Counted from the first letter of the stretch, positions 34,707 through 43,378 are shown. The stretch is DNA of 56,054 bases from CAZTVF01 sp964616985 (GCA_964616985.1 CAZTVF010000020.1:1-56054), one strand, 5' to 3'. Notes: a model not told the origin generated them from the letters alone. Made by a program: numbers and translations.

Positions 34707-35504
34707 TTATTCGATCTGCCCCAGGATTCTTCGGAAGGCCTCGGCGTTCTGCCCGGCCTGGCCTCGGTGGCAATTGTTGAACAGCGTGTAGACCTTGTCC
34801 ACCTGCTCCTCCAGCGGGGCCCACTGCGAGAGCACCTCGCGGATTTCGGCCTCGCTGTAGCTGTAATCGTAACGCTGCGCCTCGCCCGCATACCACTGCC
34901 GGGCGTTGCGCGAGTGCAGGCGGAGGTACCCCGTGCGGCTGGTGGCGGTCGGCGGCGGGTGGTACAGGCCGCGGATGGGCGGGGCATCGGGCACCACGAG
35001 AGTCACCTGCCGCTGACGCAGCCCCTCGGTGGTGGAGGGGTGTTCCCACGAGACGTGGCGGAATTCCACCGCCAGCGGCAGGGGCGTGAAGCGGTCGATG
35101 GCCGAGGCGAGGAACTTGCGATTGTCCACCGTGCGGTGGAACGACTGGGGGAACTGCAGCAGCACGCCCGCCAGCTTGTTCGACTCGTGCAGCGGGGCCA
35201 GGGCGTCGATGAAGGGCTCGGCCGGCGTGAGCATCTGCTCGTGCGTGATCTGTTGATTGGCCTTGACCCAGAACTCGAAGCCCGGCGGGCTGGCATCGGC
35301 CATGCGGGCCAGCGACTTCACCGAGGGCATCGAGTAGAAGGTGAAGTTGAGCTCGACCATGCGGAACCGCTGCACGTAGAGGCCGAACATGTCCTTCTGC
35401 TTGCTGCCGCTGGGGTAGAACGGGCCCACCCAGTCCTTGAAGCAGTAGCCGCTGGTCCCGACGATATAATTTGGTCTGGTCACGGTTGGTCCCATTTCGC
35501 ACAC
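34707..35504 (-). CDS. DUF72 family protein
   Basis: The 265-aa protein matches the DUF72 (YecE-like) family, a TIM-barrel fold of unknown activity. Signature stretches are YIVGTSGYCFKDWVGPFYP near the start, FRMVELNFTFYSMP, FEFWVKANQQITHEQ, GVLLQFPQSFHRT and VYTLFNNCHRGQAGQNA near the end. The start may instead be the ATG three codons downstream (MGPTVTRP). It lies between the large hydrolase gene and dnaE2 on the same strand and could follow the translesion cassette, but a repeat separates them. Confidence 0.9.
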   Translation of the reverse strand: MCEMGPTVTRPNYIVGTSGYCFKDWVGPFYPSGSKQKDMFGLYVQRFRMVELNFTFYSMPSVKSLARMADASPPGFEFWVKANQQITHEQMLTPAEPFIDALAPLHESNKLAGVLLQFPQSFHRTVDNRKFLASAIDRFTPLPLAVEFRHVSWEHPSTTEGLRQRQVTLVVPDAPPIRGLYHPPPTATSRTGYLRLHSRNARQWYAGEAQRYDYSYSEAEIREVLSQWAPLEEQVDKVYTLFNNCHRGQAGQNAEAFRRILGQIE

Positions 35505-35672
35505 ACGTCAGCCCACGGCGGAAGCCGCGAGGCCGCACGCCATCTGTTCAGAGCCGACGCACTCTCGCCACACATGTCAGCCCACGGCGGAAGCCGCTTC
35601 CGCTGTGGGCTTGACATGTCTCTACAGGATACGCCCCGGTGTTTGCCGCTGCCATGGGTTCCGCGGCGCCTC
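35505..35672. repeat. Direct and inverted repeat between DUF72 gene and dnaE2
   Basis: TCAGCCCACGGCGGAAGCCG occurs twice (35508 and 35576 onward), each preceded by CACACACG or CACACATG. The second copy is followed by the near-inverse GCTTCCGCTGTGGGCTTGAC, giving a stem-loop at about 35571-35619. No T-tract follows. Confidence 0.75.
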
Positions 35673-38600
35673 TCACGCCACTCCCTCCTCGGCGGGGGAT
35701 TCCTCGCCGATGGGGCGGACGTCGTCGGCGATGAGGGTGATGGCACCGTACTGATCCTCGAGCTTGCCGCGGATCAGGTAGGGGCCGTAGCGGGCGAAGG
35801 AGATCCCCAGCCGCCCCAGCAGGTCGGGGAACAGCGTCGCCTCGAACAGGCCCCACTCGTCATCGAGCGTGAGGAACATCACCTGCCCGCCGCGGTCGGT
35901 GGGCGTGGTCCGCCGGGCCTCTAGAACGCCGGCCATGCGGACGGCCTGGCCGACCCGGCTGGGGACGCAGCGGCTGTCGGCGTCGGTGAGTCGCTGCAGC
36001 AGCGGACGGTAGTGCCGCAGCACGTGCTCGCCGACGGAGACGCCCAGGATCCGCCGCTCGTCGAGATACTTCCGCCGCGGGGCGTAGTCGCCCGGCACGT
36101 TGGGGATCACCGGCGCCGCCGGCAGCAGCGAGGGCGGCTCGTCGCGCCACCGCCTGCCCACGCGGGCCAGCAGGTTCAGCTCCATCATCAGCGTCGGCCG
36201 CGAGCGCCCCGTCCAGTCGAACGCCCCGCACAGCACCAGGCTGCGGCAGGCGTCCTCGCACACGCCCGTCCGCAGCACGAAGTCGGTGAGCCCCTCGAAA
36301 GGCCGCCGCTGACGCTGGTCGAGGATCTGCCCGGCCGCCGCAGGCCCCAGGCCCGCCACGAAGTTGAAGCCCACGCGGATGCGGTCGCCCTCCAGGGCGA
36401 ACTCCGCGGCCGAGCGGTTCGCGTCGGGCAGCAGGAACTGCACGCCGTCGCGCTTGGCCTGCTCGACGTACACGCGCGGGTGGTACATGCTCTGGTTGTT
36501 GTTGAGGGCCCCGGCCCAGAATTCCAGCGGGAAGTGCGTCCGCAGGTAGGCCCCCGCGTAGGCGAGGATCGCGTAGCTGGCCGCGTGCGCGCGGCAGAAG
36601 GAGTAGGCGTTGAACTTGGCCATCTGCACCCACAGGCCCTTGGCGTAATCGAGGTCGACGTCGTTTTCACCGCAGCGGGCGAGAAAGTCGCGTGACAGGG
36701 CCAGCCGCTGCTCGTCATCGCGGCACTTCTGGACGGCCTTGCGGAAGCGGTCACCCTGGCGGAGCGAGCCGCCCAGCAGCGCCGCCGCCACCAGCATCAC
36801 GTCGTCCTCGTACAGCATCACGCCGTACGTCTCGCGCAGCAGCGCATCGACCCGGGGCGAGCCCTGGGGCACGGCCTCCAGCCCGCGCCGGCGGCGGATG
36901 AACGCCTCCTTCATGCCGATGCTCGCGGCGCCGGGGCGGATCAACGCCAGGATCTTCATCACGTCGCCGGCGCTGTGCGGCTGCATCATCCGCATCAGGT
37001 GCCGCATCGCGGGCGATTCCAGCTGGTTGCAGCCGACGGTGTCGGCCTCCTGCAGCACCGAGAGCGTCGCCTCGTCGTCGGTGGGGATGGACTCGGCGTC
37101 CATGTCCAGCCCGCGGCGCGTGCGGATGAGGTCGCAGGCGGCGCGGATCGTCGAGAGGTTGCGATTGCCCAGCAGGTCGAGCTTCACCAGCCGCACGTCC
37201 TCCACGCCGTTCTTGTCGTACTGCGTGATGGTCACGCCCTTGGCCGCCGGCTGGATCGGGGCGTAGTGGTCGATGGGCTTGCGCCCGATGACGATGCCGC
37301 CGGGGTGCACCGAGAGGTTGTGCGGCAGGTGCAGCAGGCGCTTGGCAAAGCCGAAGATCGCCCCCATCGGCCCGCGCCCGGCCACGGAAGGGCCCGCCAG
37401 GTCCACGTTGTCCAGCCGCGTGACCTGATCGTTCGAGAGCCCCATGGCCTTGGCCGCCTCGCGCACGGCCGAGCGCTCCTGGAACGTGCCGTGCATCGAG
37501 ACCATCGCGACATGGTCGTGCCCCCAGCGTTTGAAGGCGTAGTCGATCACCTCGTCGCGGATCCGCCAGCAGAAGTCGACGTCCAGGTCGGGGAAGTCCT
37601 CGCGGCCTTCGTGCAGGAAACGCTCGAACGGGATGTCGTACCGCAGCGGGCAGACGTTGGTGATGCCCAGGCAATACGCGACGATGCTGCTGGCCCCGCT
37701 GCCGCGTCCAGCGACGGGCGCGCCGTGCCCGCGGGCGTACTGCACGATGTCCCAGACGACGAGGAAATATTCATTGAAGCCCATGCGACCGATCAGCGTC
37801 AGCTCGCGGTCGAGGCGGCTCTCGGCCGCCATCGAAGGGATGTCGCCGTACCGCCGCCGCAGGCCCTGGTCGCAGAGATGGCGGAGATACGCCGCCGCCG
37901 TACCGCCGCCGGGGCAGGGGAAGTCCGGAAACACCGGCCGGCGGGGCAGGAACGCGTACGCGCTGCACGCCTCGGCGATGCGGCGGTTGTTGTCGGCCGC
38001 CTCGGGGAAATCCGCCAGCTGGGCGGCCAGGTCCTCGCCGCTTCGCAGGACGGCCCGGGCGGGCGGCAGCAGCGAGGGCAGCACGGTGTCATAGGTGGTC
38101 CCCGAGCGGATGGCGGCCAGCAGGCGGGCGAGGTCGGCGTCCTTCGCCTCCGGCAGCATGGCCTTGCCCGTCGCCACCAGGGGCAGATGAAGCTCGGCCG
38201 CGCACTGCGTCAATCCCCGCAGCTTCGCGTGGGGCTGCGTCAGCGGGTCGATGCCCACGTTCACCGCAGCGCCCGCGGCGTACAGAGCGCGGGCCAAGGT
38301 CGCGTCCTCCACGATCACGTGCAGCCCGGCCGAGAGCTCGGACAGGTCGGTGACCAGGGCGAAGGTGGTTGGGGTGGCGGCCTTCGCCGGCCGCCGCCCC
38401 TCGGGCGTCGCCGGGATGCCCCCCGTGCCGCAGTGCCGCCGCGTGATCAGCCGGCAGAGGTTCTCGTAGCCTTGATCGTTCTCCACCAGCGCCACGGCCG
38501 AGCAGGGGCCGTCGGTCAGCTCGGCCCCCAGGATCGGCCTGACGCCAGCGGCGACGGCATCCTTATAGAACAGCACCGCGCCGTACAGGGCGTTGACATC

Positions 38601-38714
38601 GGTCATCGCCAGGCGCCGGTGCCCCATGCCCGCCGCCAGCGACACCAGCCGGCGCGGCAAGGCCGTGCCCGCCAGCAGCGAGTATGCACTGCGAACATGG
38701 AGCGGTGTAATCAT
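35673..38714 (-). CDS. dnaE2: Error-prone DNA polymerase III alpha-like subunit, DnaE2
   Basis: The 1013-aa protein is a C-family DNA polymerase of the DnaE2/ImuC type, which works in damage-induced translesion synthesis. It opens with a PHP domain (ITPLHVRSAYSLLAGT, MTDVNALYGAVLFYKDA). The catalytic palm has AGRGSGASSIVAYCLGIT and FPDLDVDFCWRIRDEVIDY, and the finger/clamp region RPGAASIGMKEAFIRRR and RAHAASYAILAYAGAYLRTH follow. An OB-fold comes near the end (GQVMFLTLDDEWGLFEATLF). Its length and DinB partner favour DnaE2 over the replicative enzyme. The ATG overlaps the dinB stop (ATGA), so translation is coupled. Confidence 0.92.
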   Translation of the reverse strand: MITPLHVRSAYSLLAGTALPRRLVSLAAGMGHRRLAMTDVNALYGAVLFYKDAVAAGVRPILGAELTDGPCSAVALVENDQGYENLCRLITRRHCGTGGIPATPEGRRPAKAATPTTFALVTDLSELSAGLHVIVEDATLARALYAAGAAVNVGIDPLTQPHAKLRGLTQCAAELHLPLVATGKAMLPEAKDADLARLLAAIRSGTTYDTVLPSLLPPARAVLRSGEDLAAQLADFPEAADNNRRIAEACSAYAFLPRRPVFPDFPCPGGGTAAAYLRHLCDQGLRRRYGDIPSMAAESRLDRELTLIGRMGFNEYFLVVWDIVQYARGHGAPVAGRGSGASSIVAYCLGITNVCPLRYDIPFERFLHEGREDFPDLDVDFCWRIRDEVIDYAFKRWGHDHVAMVSMHGTFQERSAVREAAKAMGLSNDQVTRLDNVDLAGPSVAGRGPMGAIFGFAKRLLHLPHNLSVHPGGIVIGRKPIDHYAPIQPAAKGVTITQYDKNGVEDVRLVKLDLLGNRNLSTIRAACDLIRTRRGLDMDAESIPTDDEATLSVLQEADTVGCNQLESPAMRHLMRMMQPHSAGDVMKILALIRPGAASIGMKEAFIRRRRGLEAVPQGSPRVDALLRETYGVMLYEDDVMLVAAALLGGSLRQGDRFRKAVQKCRDDEQRLALSRDFLARCGENDVDLDYAKGLWVQMAKFNAYSFCRAHAASYAILAYAGAYLRTHFPLEFWAGALNNNQSMYHPRVYVEQAKRDGVQFLLPDANRSAAEFALEGDRIRVGFNFVAGLGPAAAGQILDQRQRRPFEGLTDFVLRTGVCEDACRSLVLCGAFDWTGRSRPTLMMELNLLARVGRRWRDEPPSLLPAAPVIPNVPGDYAPRRKYLDERRILGVSVGEHVLRHYRPLLQRLTDADSRCVPSRVGQAVRMAGVLEARRTTPTDRGGQVMFLTLDDEWGLFEATLFPDLLGRLGISFARYGPYLIRGKLEDQYGAITLIADDVRPIGEESPAEEGVA

Positions 38715-40039
38715 TTTGTCAGCGATGGCGTCCGCAGAACGAAGCCATAATCGTTCTGTTCCAGGCGGCCCAGGAGGTCGATCGACGAGCCCGTCACCAC
38801 GGCGGCGTGGCCGAAGCGGTCGCGGATGCGATCCACCGTCTCGTGCAGTTGCCCGCGGCGATGCTGCGCGGGCGACTCGAACAGCAGGCCCCTGGCCGCG
38901 GCCGGCACGAGCTTGCCCAGCACCACGCCCACGTGCCGCAGCGACACCCGCCGCTGGTGCAGTTGCCCCAGCAGTTCGCGCACGACGGCGAAGGCCTCTT
39001 CGTCGCTGCCGGTGGGGCTGGCCAGCGAGCGGCTGGACGCGCAGTGTTTCCAGTCGTCGTAGCGGATGCTGAGCTCGATGCACCCGGCCAGGAGGCCCAG
39101 CCGCCTCGCCGCCCGCATCGCCCGTTCGAGCAGGTAGAACAGCATGCCCTCGATGTGCTTGGGGTCGCACGTGGGCTCGTGGAACGTCGTCTCGCGCGAG
39201 ATCGTCCGCGGGAGGCGCTGCGGCTGGCTGTTGGCCGCGGGCAGCGGCGGGGCGGCCGGCTGTGCGTCCTGCGAGTCCTGCGGGAGCGGGGGCGGGGGCG
39301 ATTGCGAGTCCAGCAGCTTCGCCCACGCCGCGTCGGCGGCCGAGGGCGTGACGCGTTGCCCGCGGTCGTCGCGGCCGCGACAGCGTTCGTAGAGCTCCAG
39401 GCCGCGCAGGCCGAACATGCACTCCAGCGTCGCCCGCGACATCGAGCGGAGGTCGCCGATCGTGGCGATGTTCATGTCCCGCAGCTTCTGCTCGGTCTTG
39501 TGACCGACGCCCAGGAGCTTGCGGATCGGCAGGGGGGCGAGGAATTCCTCCTCCGTCCCAGGGGCGATCCACGCCACGCCGCCGGGCTTTGCCGAACTCG
39601 ACGCGACCTTGGCCATCATGCGGTTGGCGGCAAGGCCGATGGATACGGGCAGGCCGACCTCTTCCCTGACGGCGGCCTGCAGCGAGCGGCCCAGTTCCAG
39701 CGGGCTGCCGTGCACGCCGATGCCGGTGGCGTCGCCGTAGGCCTCGTCGAGGTAGGTCTCCAGCCCGCAGGTGAAGCGGCGGCACACGTCCCACACGCCC
39801 TCGGCGAAGCAGCGATAGATCTGGTAGTTGCCCTTGAGCACCACCGCGCCGGGGCACAGCTTCTTCGCCCGCCGCAGTTCCATGCCGGCGCGGAGGCCGA
39901 ACGTGCGTGCCTCGTAGCTGCACGAGGCGATCACGCCGCTGCCGACGATGACCGGCCGCCCGCGGAGGCAGGGGATCAGCAACTGCTCCACCGAGGGGAA
40001 GAAGGCGTCGACGTCGATGTGCAGGAGCAGCTTGTCCAT
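38711..40039 (-). CDS. dinB: Y-family DNA polymerase (DinB-like) of a DnaE2 cassette
   Basis: A 442-aa Y-family polymerase. It keeps catalytic acidic residues: HIDVDAFFPSVEQ (first motif) and TYLDEAYGDATG (second motif, with the D-E pair), then GLPVSIGLAANRMMAKVASS and PIRKLLGVGHKTEQKL (helix-hairpin-helix). A Pro/Gln-rich linker (about residues 245-280) separates the core from the little-finger domain. ImuB, the usual DnaE2 partner, lacks the catalytic carboxylates; this protein appears active and so is closer to Pol IV. The ATG at 40039 was chosen since upstream sequence is repeat DNA. Confidence 0.9.
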   Translation of the reverse strand: MDKLLLHIDVDAFFPSVEQLLIPCLRGRPVIVGSGVIASCSYEARTFGLRAGMELRRAKKLCPGAVVLKGNYQIYRCFAEGVWDVCRRFTCGLETYLDEAYGDATGIGVHGSPLELGRSLQAAVREEVGLPVSIGLAANRMMAKVASSSAKPGGVAWIAPGTEEEFLAPLPIRKLLGVGHKTEQKLRDMNIATIGDLRSMSRATLECMFGLRGLELYERCRGRDDRGQRVTPSAADAAWAKLLDSQSPPPPLPQDSQDAQPAAPPLPAANSQPQRLPRTISRETTFHEPTCDPKHIEGMLFYLLERAMRAARRLGLLAGCIELSIRYDDWKHCASSRSLASPTGSDEEAFAVVRELLGQLHQRRVSLRHVGVVLGKLVPAAARGLLFESPAQHRRGQLHETVDRIRDRFGHAAVVTGSSIDLLGRLEQNDYGFVLRTPSLTK

Positions 40040-40339
40040 ATTAAATCCGAAGGTCGTAGGGAAGAAAGGTCGTAGGTCGTAGGCAGTAGGTCGTAGGGCA
40101 GATGCGTAGCAGAATCCAGCACGCTGTACCGACGCCGCCGCATTCGCTCTTTCACTACGAAGGTCGTAGGTCGTAGGCAGTAGGTCGTAGGGAGGATGCG
40201 TAGCAAAATCCATCCCGCTGTACCGACGCACGCTGTACCGACGCCGCCGCATTCGCTATGGCGCCTCAACGTTCCTGTGCGAAGCTCTTTCACTACGACC
40301 TACGACCTATTGCCTACGACCTTCCTATTCCGGACCTTC
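40040..40339. repeat. GGTCGTAGG repeat region (about 94-bp direct repeat plus inverted block)
   Basis: Between dinB and the small upstream gene, a unit starting AGGTCGTAGGTCGTAGGCAG and running to CGCCGCCGCATTCGCT occurs twice (from 40067 and from 40161). An internal duplication of GCTGTACCGACGC lengthens the second copy. The inverted form ACGACCTACGACCTATTGCC follows at about 40295-40321, and a TTCCTATTCC doublet closes the region. No gene is present. Confidence 0.85.
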
Positions 40340-40588
40340 CTATTCCGCGATCATCTGATCCAGCCACCACTGCACCTCCTTGGAGGCGAAGTGGAGATAG
40401 AAGGTATTGCCGCCGCACTGCACGCTGTAGTGCAGGCAATAGCCGTCGCCGTGGCGGTCGATCCACCGGCCGTTGATGAGGTCGATCTTGTACGTGCGGG
40501 CCTTCCAGACAAACCGCATAGGCTCGCATGTGCCGCCGGCAAACGCCGCCAGCACCCGCACCGGCGCGGCGATGGTTTCAATGTTCAT
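40340..40588 (-). CDS. Small protein upstream of dinB-dnaE2 (DUF6504-like)
   Basis: An 82-aa protein with MRFVWKARTYKIDLINGRW and SVQCGGNTFYLHFASKEVQW. It resembles small proteins that accompany ImuB/DnaE2 cassettes and are called DUF6504 in other phyla; this match is from memory. The ATG at 40588 has AGGG seven bases upstream; a TTG two codons earlier is an alternative. A 300-bp repeat separates it from dinB. An interrupted palindrome upstream may be its operator. Function unknown; a link to translesion synthesis is inferred from context. Confidence 0.72.
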   Translation of the reverse strand: MNIETIAAPVRVLAAFAGGTCEPMRFVWKARTYKIDLINGRWIDRHGDGYCLHYSVQCGGNTFYLHFASKEVQWWLDQMIAE

Positions 40589-40601
40589 AAGCAACCCTAA
40601 C

Positions 40602-40616
40602 GTATACCTAACATAC
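40602..40616. promoter_or_regulatory. Dyad upstream of the translesion cassette, possible operator
   Basis: GTATACCTAACATAC is an inverted repeat of GTAT/ATAC with a 7-nt centre, 14 nt before the small gene. Since DnaE2 cassettes are usually LexA-controlled, this could be an SOS box, but the LexA motif of this lineage is not known to me. Confidence 0.3.
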
Positions 40617-40829
40617 TAGCGGGCGGCCGGGCCGGGGTCAAGAAAAACACAAAGGATTCGGACGTCTGAGGGACGCTCACCAGGAACTGCCCCTCGACGT
40701 TGAGATTATCTCACGGACAACCGGCGCAAGGTCATTGGAGGGGGCAGGATACTCGCGTGTTGCGCCTTGTCTGCACCAGTCGGCCCGACTGGCCATTCCC
40801 CATCGCGGCGTGCCCCCGTGGCCCGGCGG

Positions 40830-41672
40830 TCAACGGCCCGCGGCCGGCTCTTGCCCGTTCGCCAGGTCGATCATGCGGGCGAGCTTTTCGCCCAGGCCCG
40901 CGGCGATCATCGGACGCAGCTGCTGGAGGCTGTAGAATACTTCGAGCATCACCGTGCCGTCGTAGCACATCCGGCACAGCTGGCGGCCGACCGCGTCGAG
41001 GTCCAGCGTGCCGCAGGTGGGCATCAGGTGGTCGTCGTCGGTGCCGCGATTGTCGCTCAGATGTACATACATTAATTGATCGCCTGCCCGCGCCAGCATC
41101 GCCACCGGGTCGCCCACCATGTTGGCGTGGCCGGTGTCGAAGCACAGGCCGGTGTTCGGCGCGGCCACGTCCTCCAGCAGGGCTACCATCTCGCCCACGT
41201 CGGCGCCGATCACGTGGTAATCCGGCAGGTTCTCGAACGCGTAGCGGACGCCGAGCCCCTCGCCGGCCCGGCCGAGCTCGTCGATGCTCTTTCGCAGCTG
41301 CTGCACGCGGAGGGCCCGCTCCTCGTCGCTGACGCCCTCGCGACGGATGGTGGAGCAGTGGACGACCACCAGGCTGCCGCCGAGTTCCGCCGCCAGGCGG
41401 CCCTCGCCGACGTACGTCTCGACGGCCCAGCGGCGGGCGGATTCGATCGGGCTGGAGGGGTCGAACTCTTCCCCGAATACCCCGTGCAGGCTGTCGCACC
41501 GCATCTGCCCCTCGGCGATCGCGTCTCGCATCTGCTGCACCGTCACGGCCGCCTTGTGGTTGCGGTACGCCTGCACGACCTTGCAGCCGAGCTGGCGATA
41601 GCATTCCAGCCACTCGCGCGGCGGGAAGTCCTTGAAGCCGATGGGTGCGACGGTGCCCAGTTGGATGGCCAT
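40830..41672 (-). CDS. Sugar phosphate isomerase/epimerase-like TIM-barrel protein
   Basis: The 280-aa product belongs to the AP-endonuclease-2-like superfamily (xylose isomerase-like TIM barrel). Metal-binding stretches are visible: GSLVVVHCSTI, VRYAFENLPDYHVIG (Glu), GLCFDTGHANMVGD (Asp, His), YVHLSDNRGTDDDHLMP (His, Asp, His) and TVMLEVFYS (Glu). These usually bind Mn or Zn. The reaction and substrate cannot be read from sequence. It is on the minus strand upstream of the DinB cassette, separated by about 240 bp, and downstream of mcsB. Confidence 0.85.
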   Translation of the reverse strand: MAIQLGTVAPIGFKDFPPREWLECYRQLGCKVVQAYRNHKAAVTVQQMRDAIAEGQMRCDSLHGVFGEEFDPSSPIESARRWAVETYVGEGRLAAELGGSLVVVHCSTIRREGVSDEERALRVQQLRKSIDELGRAGEGLGVRYAFENLPDYHVIGADVGEMVALLEDVAAPNTGLCFDTGHANMVGDPVAMLARAGDQLMYVHLSDNRGTDDDHLMPTCGTLDLDAVGRQLCRMCYDGTVMLEVFYSLQQLRPMIAAGLGEKLARMIDLANGQEPAAGR

Positions 41673-41799
41673 GCGTTATTCCGGATTGTCCTGGCGAGGG
41701 TCCTCACGGCGAAACCAGACGGGCCGGGTGGCGGCCTTGCGGGGCCGTGGCCCGCCTCGGTGCAGCCGGCGGCGACTTCAACCTCGCCGCCTCAGGCGA

Positions 41800-42855
41800 T
41801 CACGTCCCGCCCAGCCTGCGGCGGATGTAGTCCGCGCGGGTCTGGGCCCGCTGTGGCGCGTCCATCTCACGATTGTGAATCTTCTGCAGGTGGGCCGGCT
41901 GCGTCAGCAGGAACAGCTCGTTGAGCAGCTTCACGTCCACATCCTTGATGCGGCCGAGGTTCATCCCCAGCCTCACCAGCGACAGCAGGTACATCGTCTC
42001 GTCCGAGCCGATCAGCCTCGCCGCCCGCAACAGGGCCAGGGCGCGGTTGACCTTGTCGTCGATGGCCACCATGCGGCGGCGGCAGAGCGACTCGCGAACG
42101 CGGCGCTCGTAATCGATGAAGTGCGGGATGCACCGGTCGCGGAAGTCTTCCAGGATCTGCCGCTCGCTCTTGCCCAGCGTGCTCTGGTTGGAGATCTGGA
42201 AGAAGTCGCCCGTGGCCTCGGTGCCCTCGCCGTAGAGGCCCCGGATCGCCAGCCGCATGTCGCGCGCAGCCCGGAAGGCCTTCTCGATCTCGCCCGTCAT
42301 CTTCAGGGCCGGCAGGTGAAGCATCACGCTCACGCGCAGGCCCGTGCCCACGTTCGTCGGGCACGCCGTCAGGTAGCCGTAGCGGCTGTGGAAGGCGAAC
42401 TGGAGCTTCTTCTCCAGCAGGTCGTCGATGCGGCCGATCTCCTCGGCCGCCTCGGTCAGCTGCAGCCCGCTGCGGAGCACCTGGATGCGGAGGTGGTCTT
42501 CCTCGTTCACCATGATGGCGACGGTCTCGTCGGCGCTGACGGCCACGCCGCGGGGGTGGGGCGCCTCGCCGTGCTGCCGCGAGATCAGGTGCCGCTCCAC
42601 CAGCAGCTGGCGGTCGAGCGCCCCGGCGGCGGCCACGTCCACGTAGAACGACTGCGCCCCGGCCCCGGCGTTCAGCGTCACGTCGCGGAGGCGGTGCTCG
42701 ATCTCGCGCTGCTGGTCGGGCGAGCATTTCGTCAGGAACGGCACGCCCGCCAGGTTGCGGGCCAGGCGCACGCGGGAGGAGATCACCACGTCGTGCATGG
42801 GCCCCTGGCCGCGAAGCCATTCACCCGCCTGTTGGGTCAGATCGGCCAGCCTCAT
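41800..42855 (-). CDS. mcsB: Protein arginine kinase McsB
   Basis: McsB phosphorylates arginines on misfolded proteins, marking them for ClpCP in Bacillus. The 351-aa protein is a phosphagen-kinase homologue: VISSRVRLARNLAGVPF (nucleotide-binding Arg), LVERHLISRQHGE, VAIMVNEEDHLRIQ, GTGLRVSVMLHLPAL and QISNQSTLGKSE are all characteristic. The C-terminus has QTRADYIRRRLGG. The ATG overlaps the mcsA stop by ATGA, so the two are translationally coupled. Neither ctsR nor clpC is in the window. Confidence 0.95.
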   Translation of the reverse strand: MRLADLTQQAGEWLRGQGPMHDVVISSRVRLARNLAGVPFLTKCSPDQQREIEHRLRDVTLNAGAGAQSFYVDVAAAGALDRQLLVERHLISRQHGEAPHPRGVAVSADETVAIMVNEEDHLRIQVLRSGLQLTEAAEEIGRIDDLLEKKLQFAFHSRYGYLTACPTNVGTGLRVSVMLHLPALKMTGEIEKAFRAARDMRLAIRGLYGEGTEATGDFFQISNQSTLGKSERQILEDFRDRCIPHFIDYERRVRESLCRRRMVAIDDKVNRALALLRAARLIGSDETMYLLSLVRLGMNLGRIKDVDVKLLNELFLLTQPAHLQKIHNREMDAPQRAQTRADYIRRRLGGT

Positions 42856-43337
42856 GAGTTCTCCAACTCCTTGATCTGGTCGCGGACGGCGGCGGCGCGC
42901 TCGTAGTCTTCGGCCGTCACGGCCGCCCGCAGCTCGGCCCGGAGGCGGAGGATGGCGTTGTGTCGTTTCTGCCCGTCGTCGGCGTGGTGGGGCACCTTGC
43001 CCATGTGCTGGCAGGAGCCCTCCTGCGCCCGCTGAAGCAGCGGGTCCAGGGCCGAGGCGAACGCATCGTAATCGTTGGGGCAGCCCAGCAGGCCCTGCTG
43101 GCGGAACTCCTTGAAGGTCATCCCGCACACGTCGCAGCGAAGGTCGTTGGGCGCACTGCCCGAGCCCTGCAGGATGAAGTCCTCCAGCAGCTGGCTGATG
43201 GGCATGTTCGACTTGACCGTGATGCCCTCGGCGGCGGCACAATCCTCGCACAGGTGCTTCTGGATCTTCTGGCCGCCCTCGATCTCGGTGAGGTAGACGC
43301 TGGCGGGCTTATCGCATTTGTCGCATTTGAACTTCAT
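42852..43337 (-). CDS. mcsA: McsA, zinc-finger activator of McsB
   Basis: McsA (161 aa) binds zinc and activates McsB. It has MKFKCDKCDKPASVYLTEIE, HLCEDCAAAEG and RCDVCGMTFKEF (three CxxC motifs), then a Cys in LLGCPND and another in GSCQHMGK. The C-terminus is a UVR-like coiled coil (RLRAELRAAVTAEDYERAAA). The ATG at 43337 is where the family begins; upstream extensions have no support. A consensus promoter ends only 12 nt before the ATG and there is no Shine-Dalgarno, so the mRNA may be almost leaderless. Confidence 0.94.
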   Translation of the reverse strand: MKFKCDKCDKPASVYLTEIEGGQKIQKHLCEDCAAAEGITVKSNMPISQLLEDFILQGSGSAPNDLRCDVCGMTFKEFRQQGLLGCPNDYDAFASALDPLLQRAQEGSCQHMGKVPHHADDGQKRHNAILRLRAELRAAVTAEDYERAAAVRDQIKELENS

Positions 43338-43349
43338 GTTGTACCGACC

Positions 43350-43378
43350 GTTATAAAATGCCCGCGATGCACAGTCAA
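43350..43378 (-). promoter_or_regulatory. Predicted promoter of mcsA-mcsB
   Basis: On the minus strand TTGACT (43378-43373), a 17-bp spacer and TATAAC (43355-43350) fit sigma70 consensus well. Transcription would begin about 5-6 nt before the McsA ATG, and no ribosome binding site is present. Confidence 0.65.

Noticed and set aside
40040..40339. CRISPR array
   Set aside because: The repeated units are about 94 bp with internal words and an inverted block, not short identical repeats with unique spacers; no cas genes are nearby.
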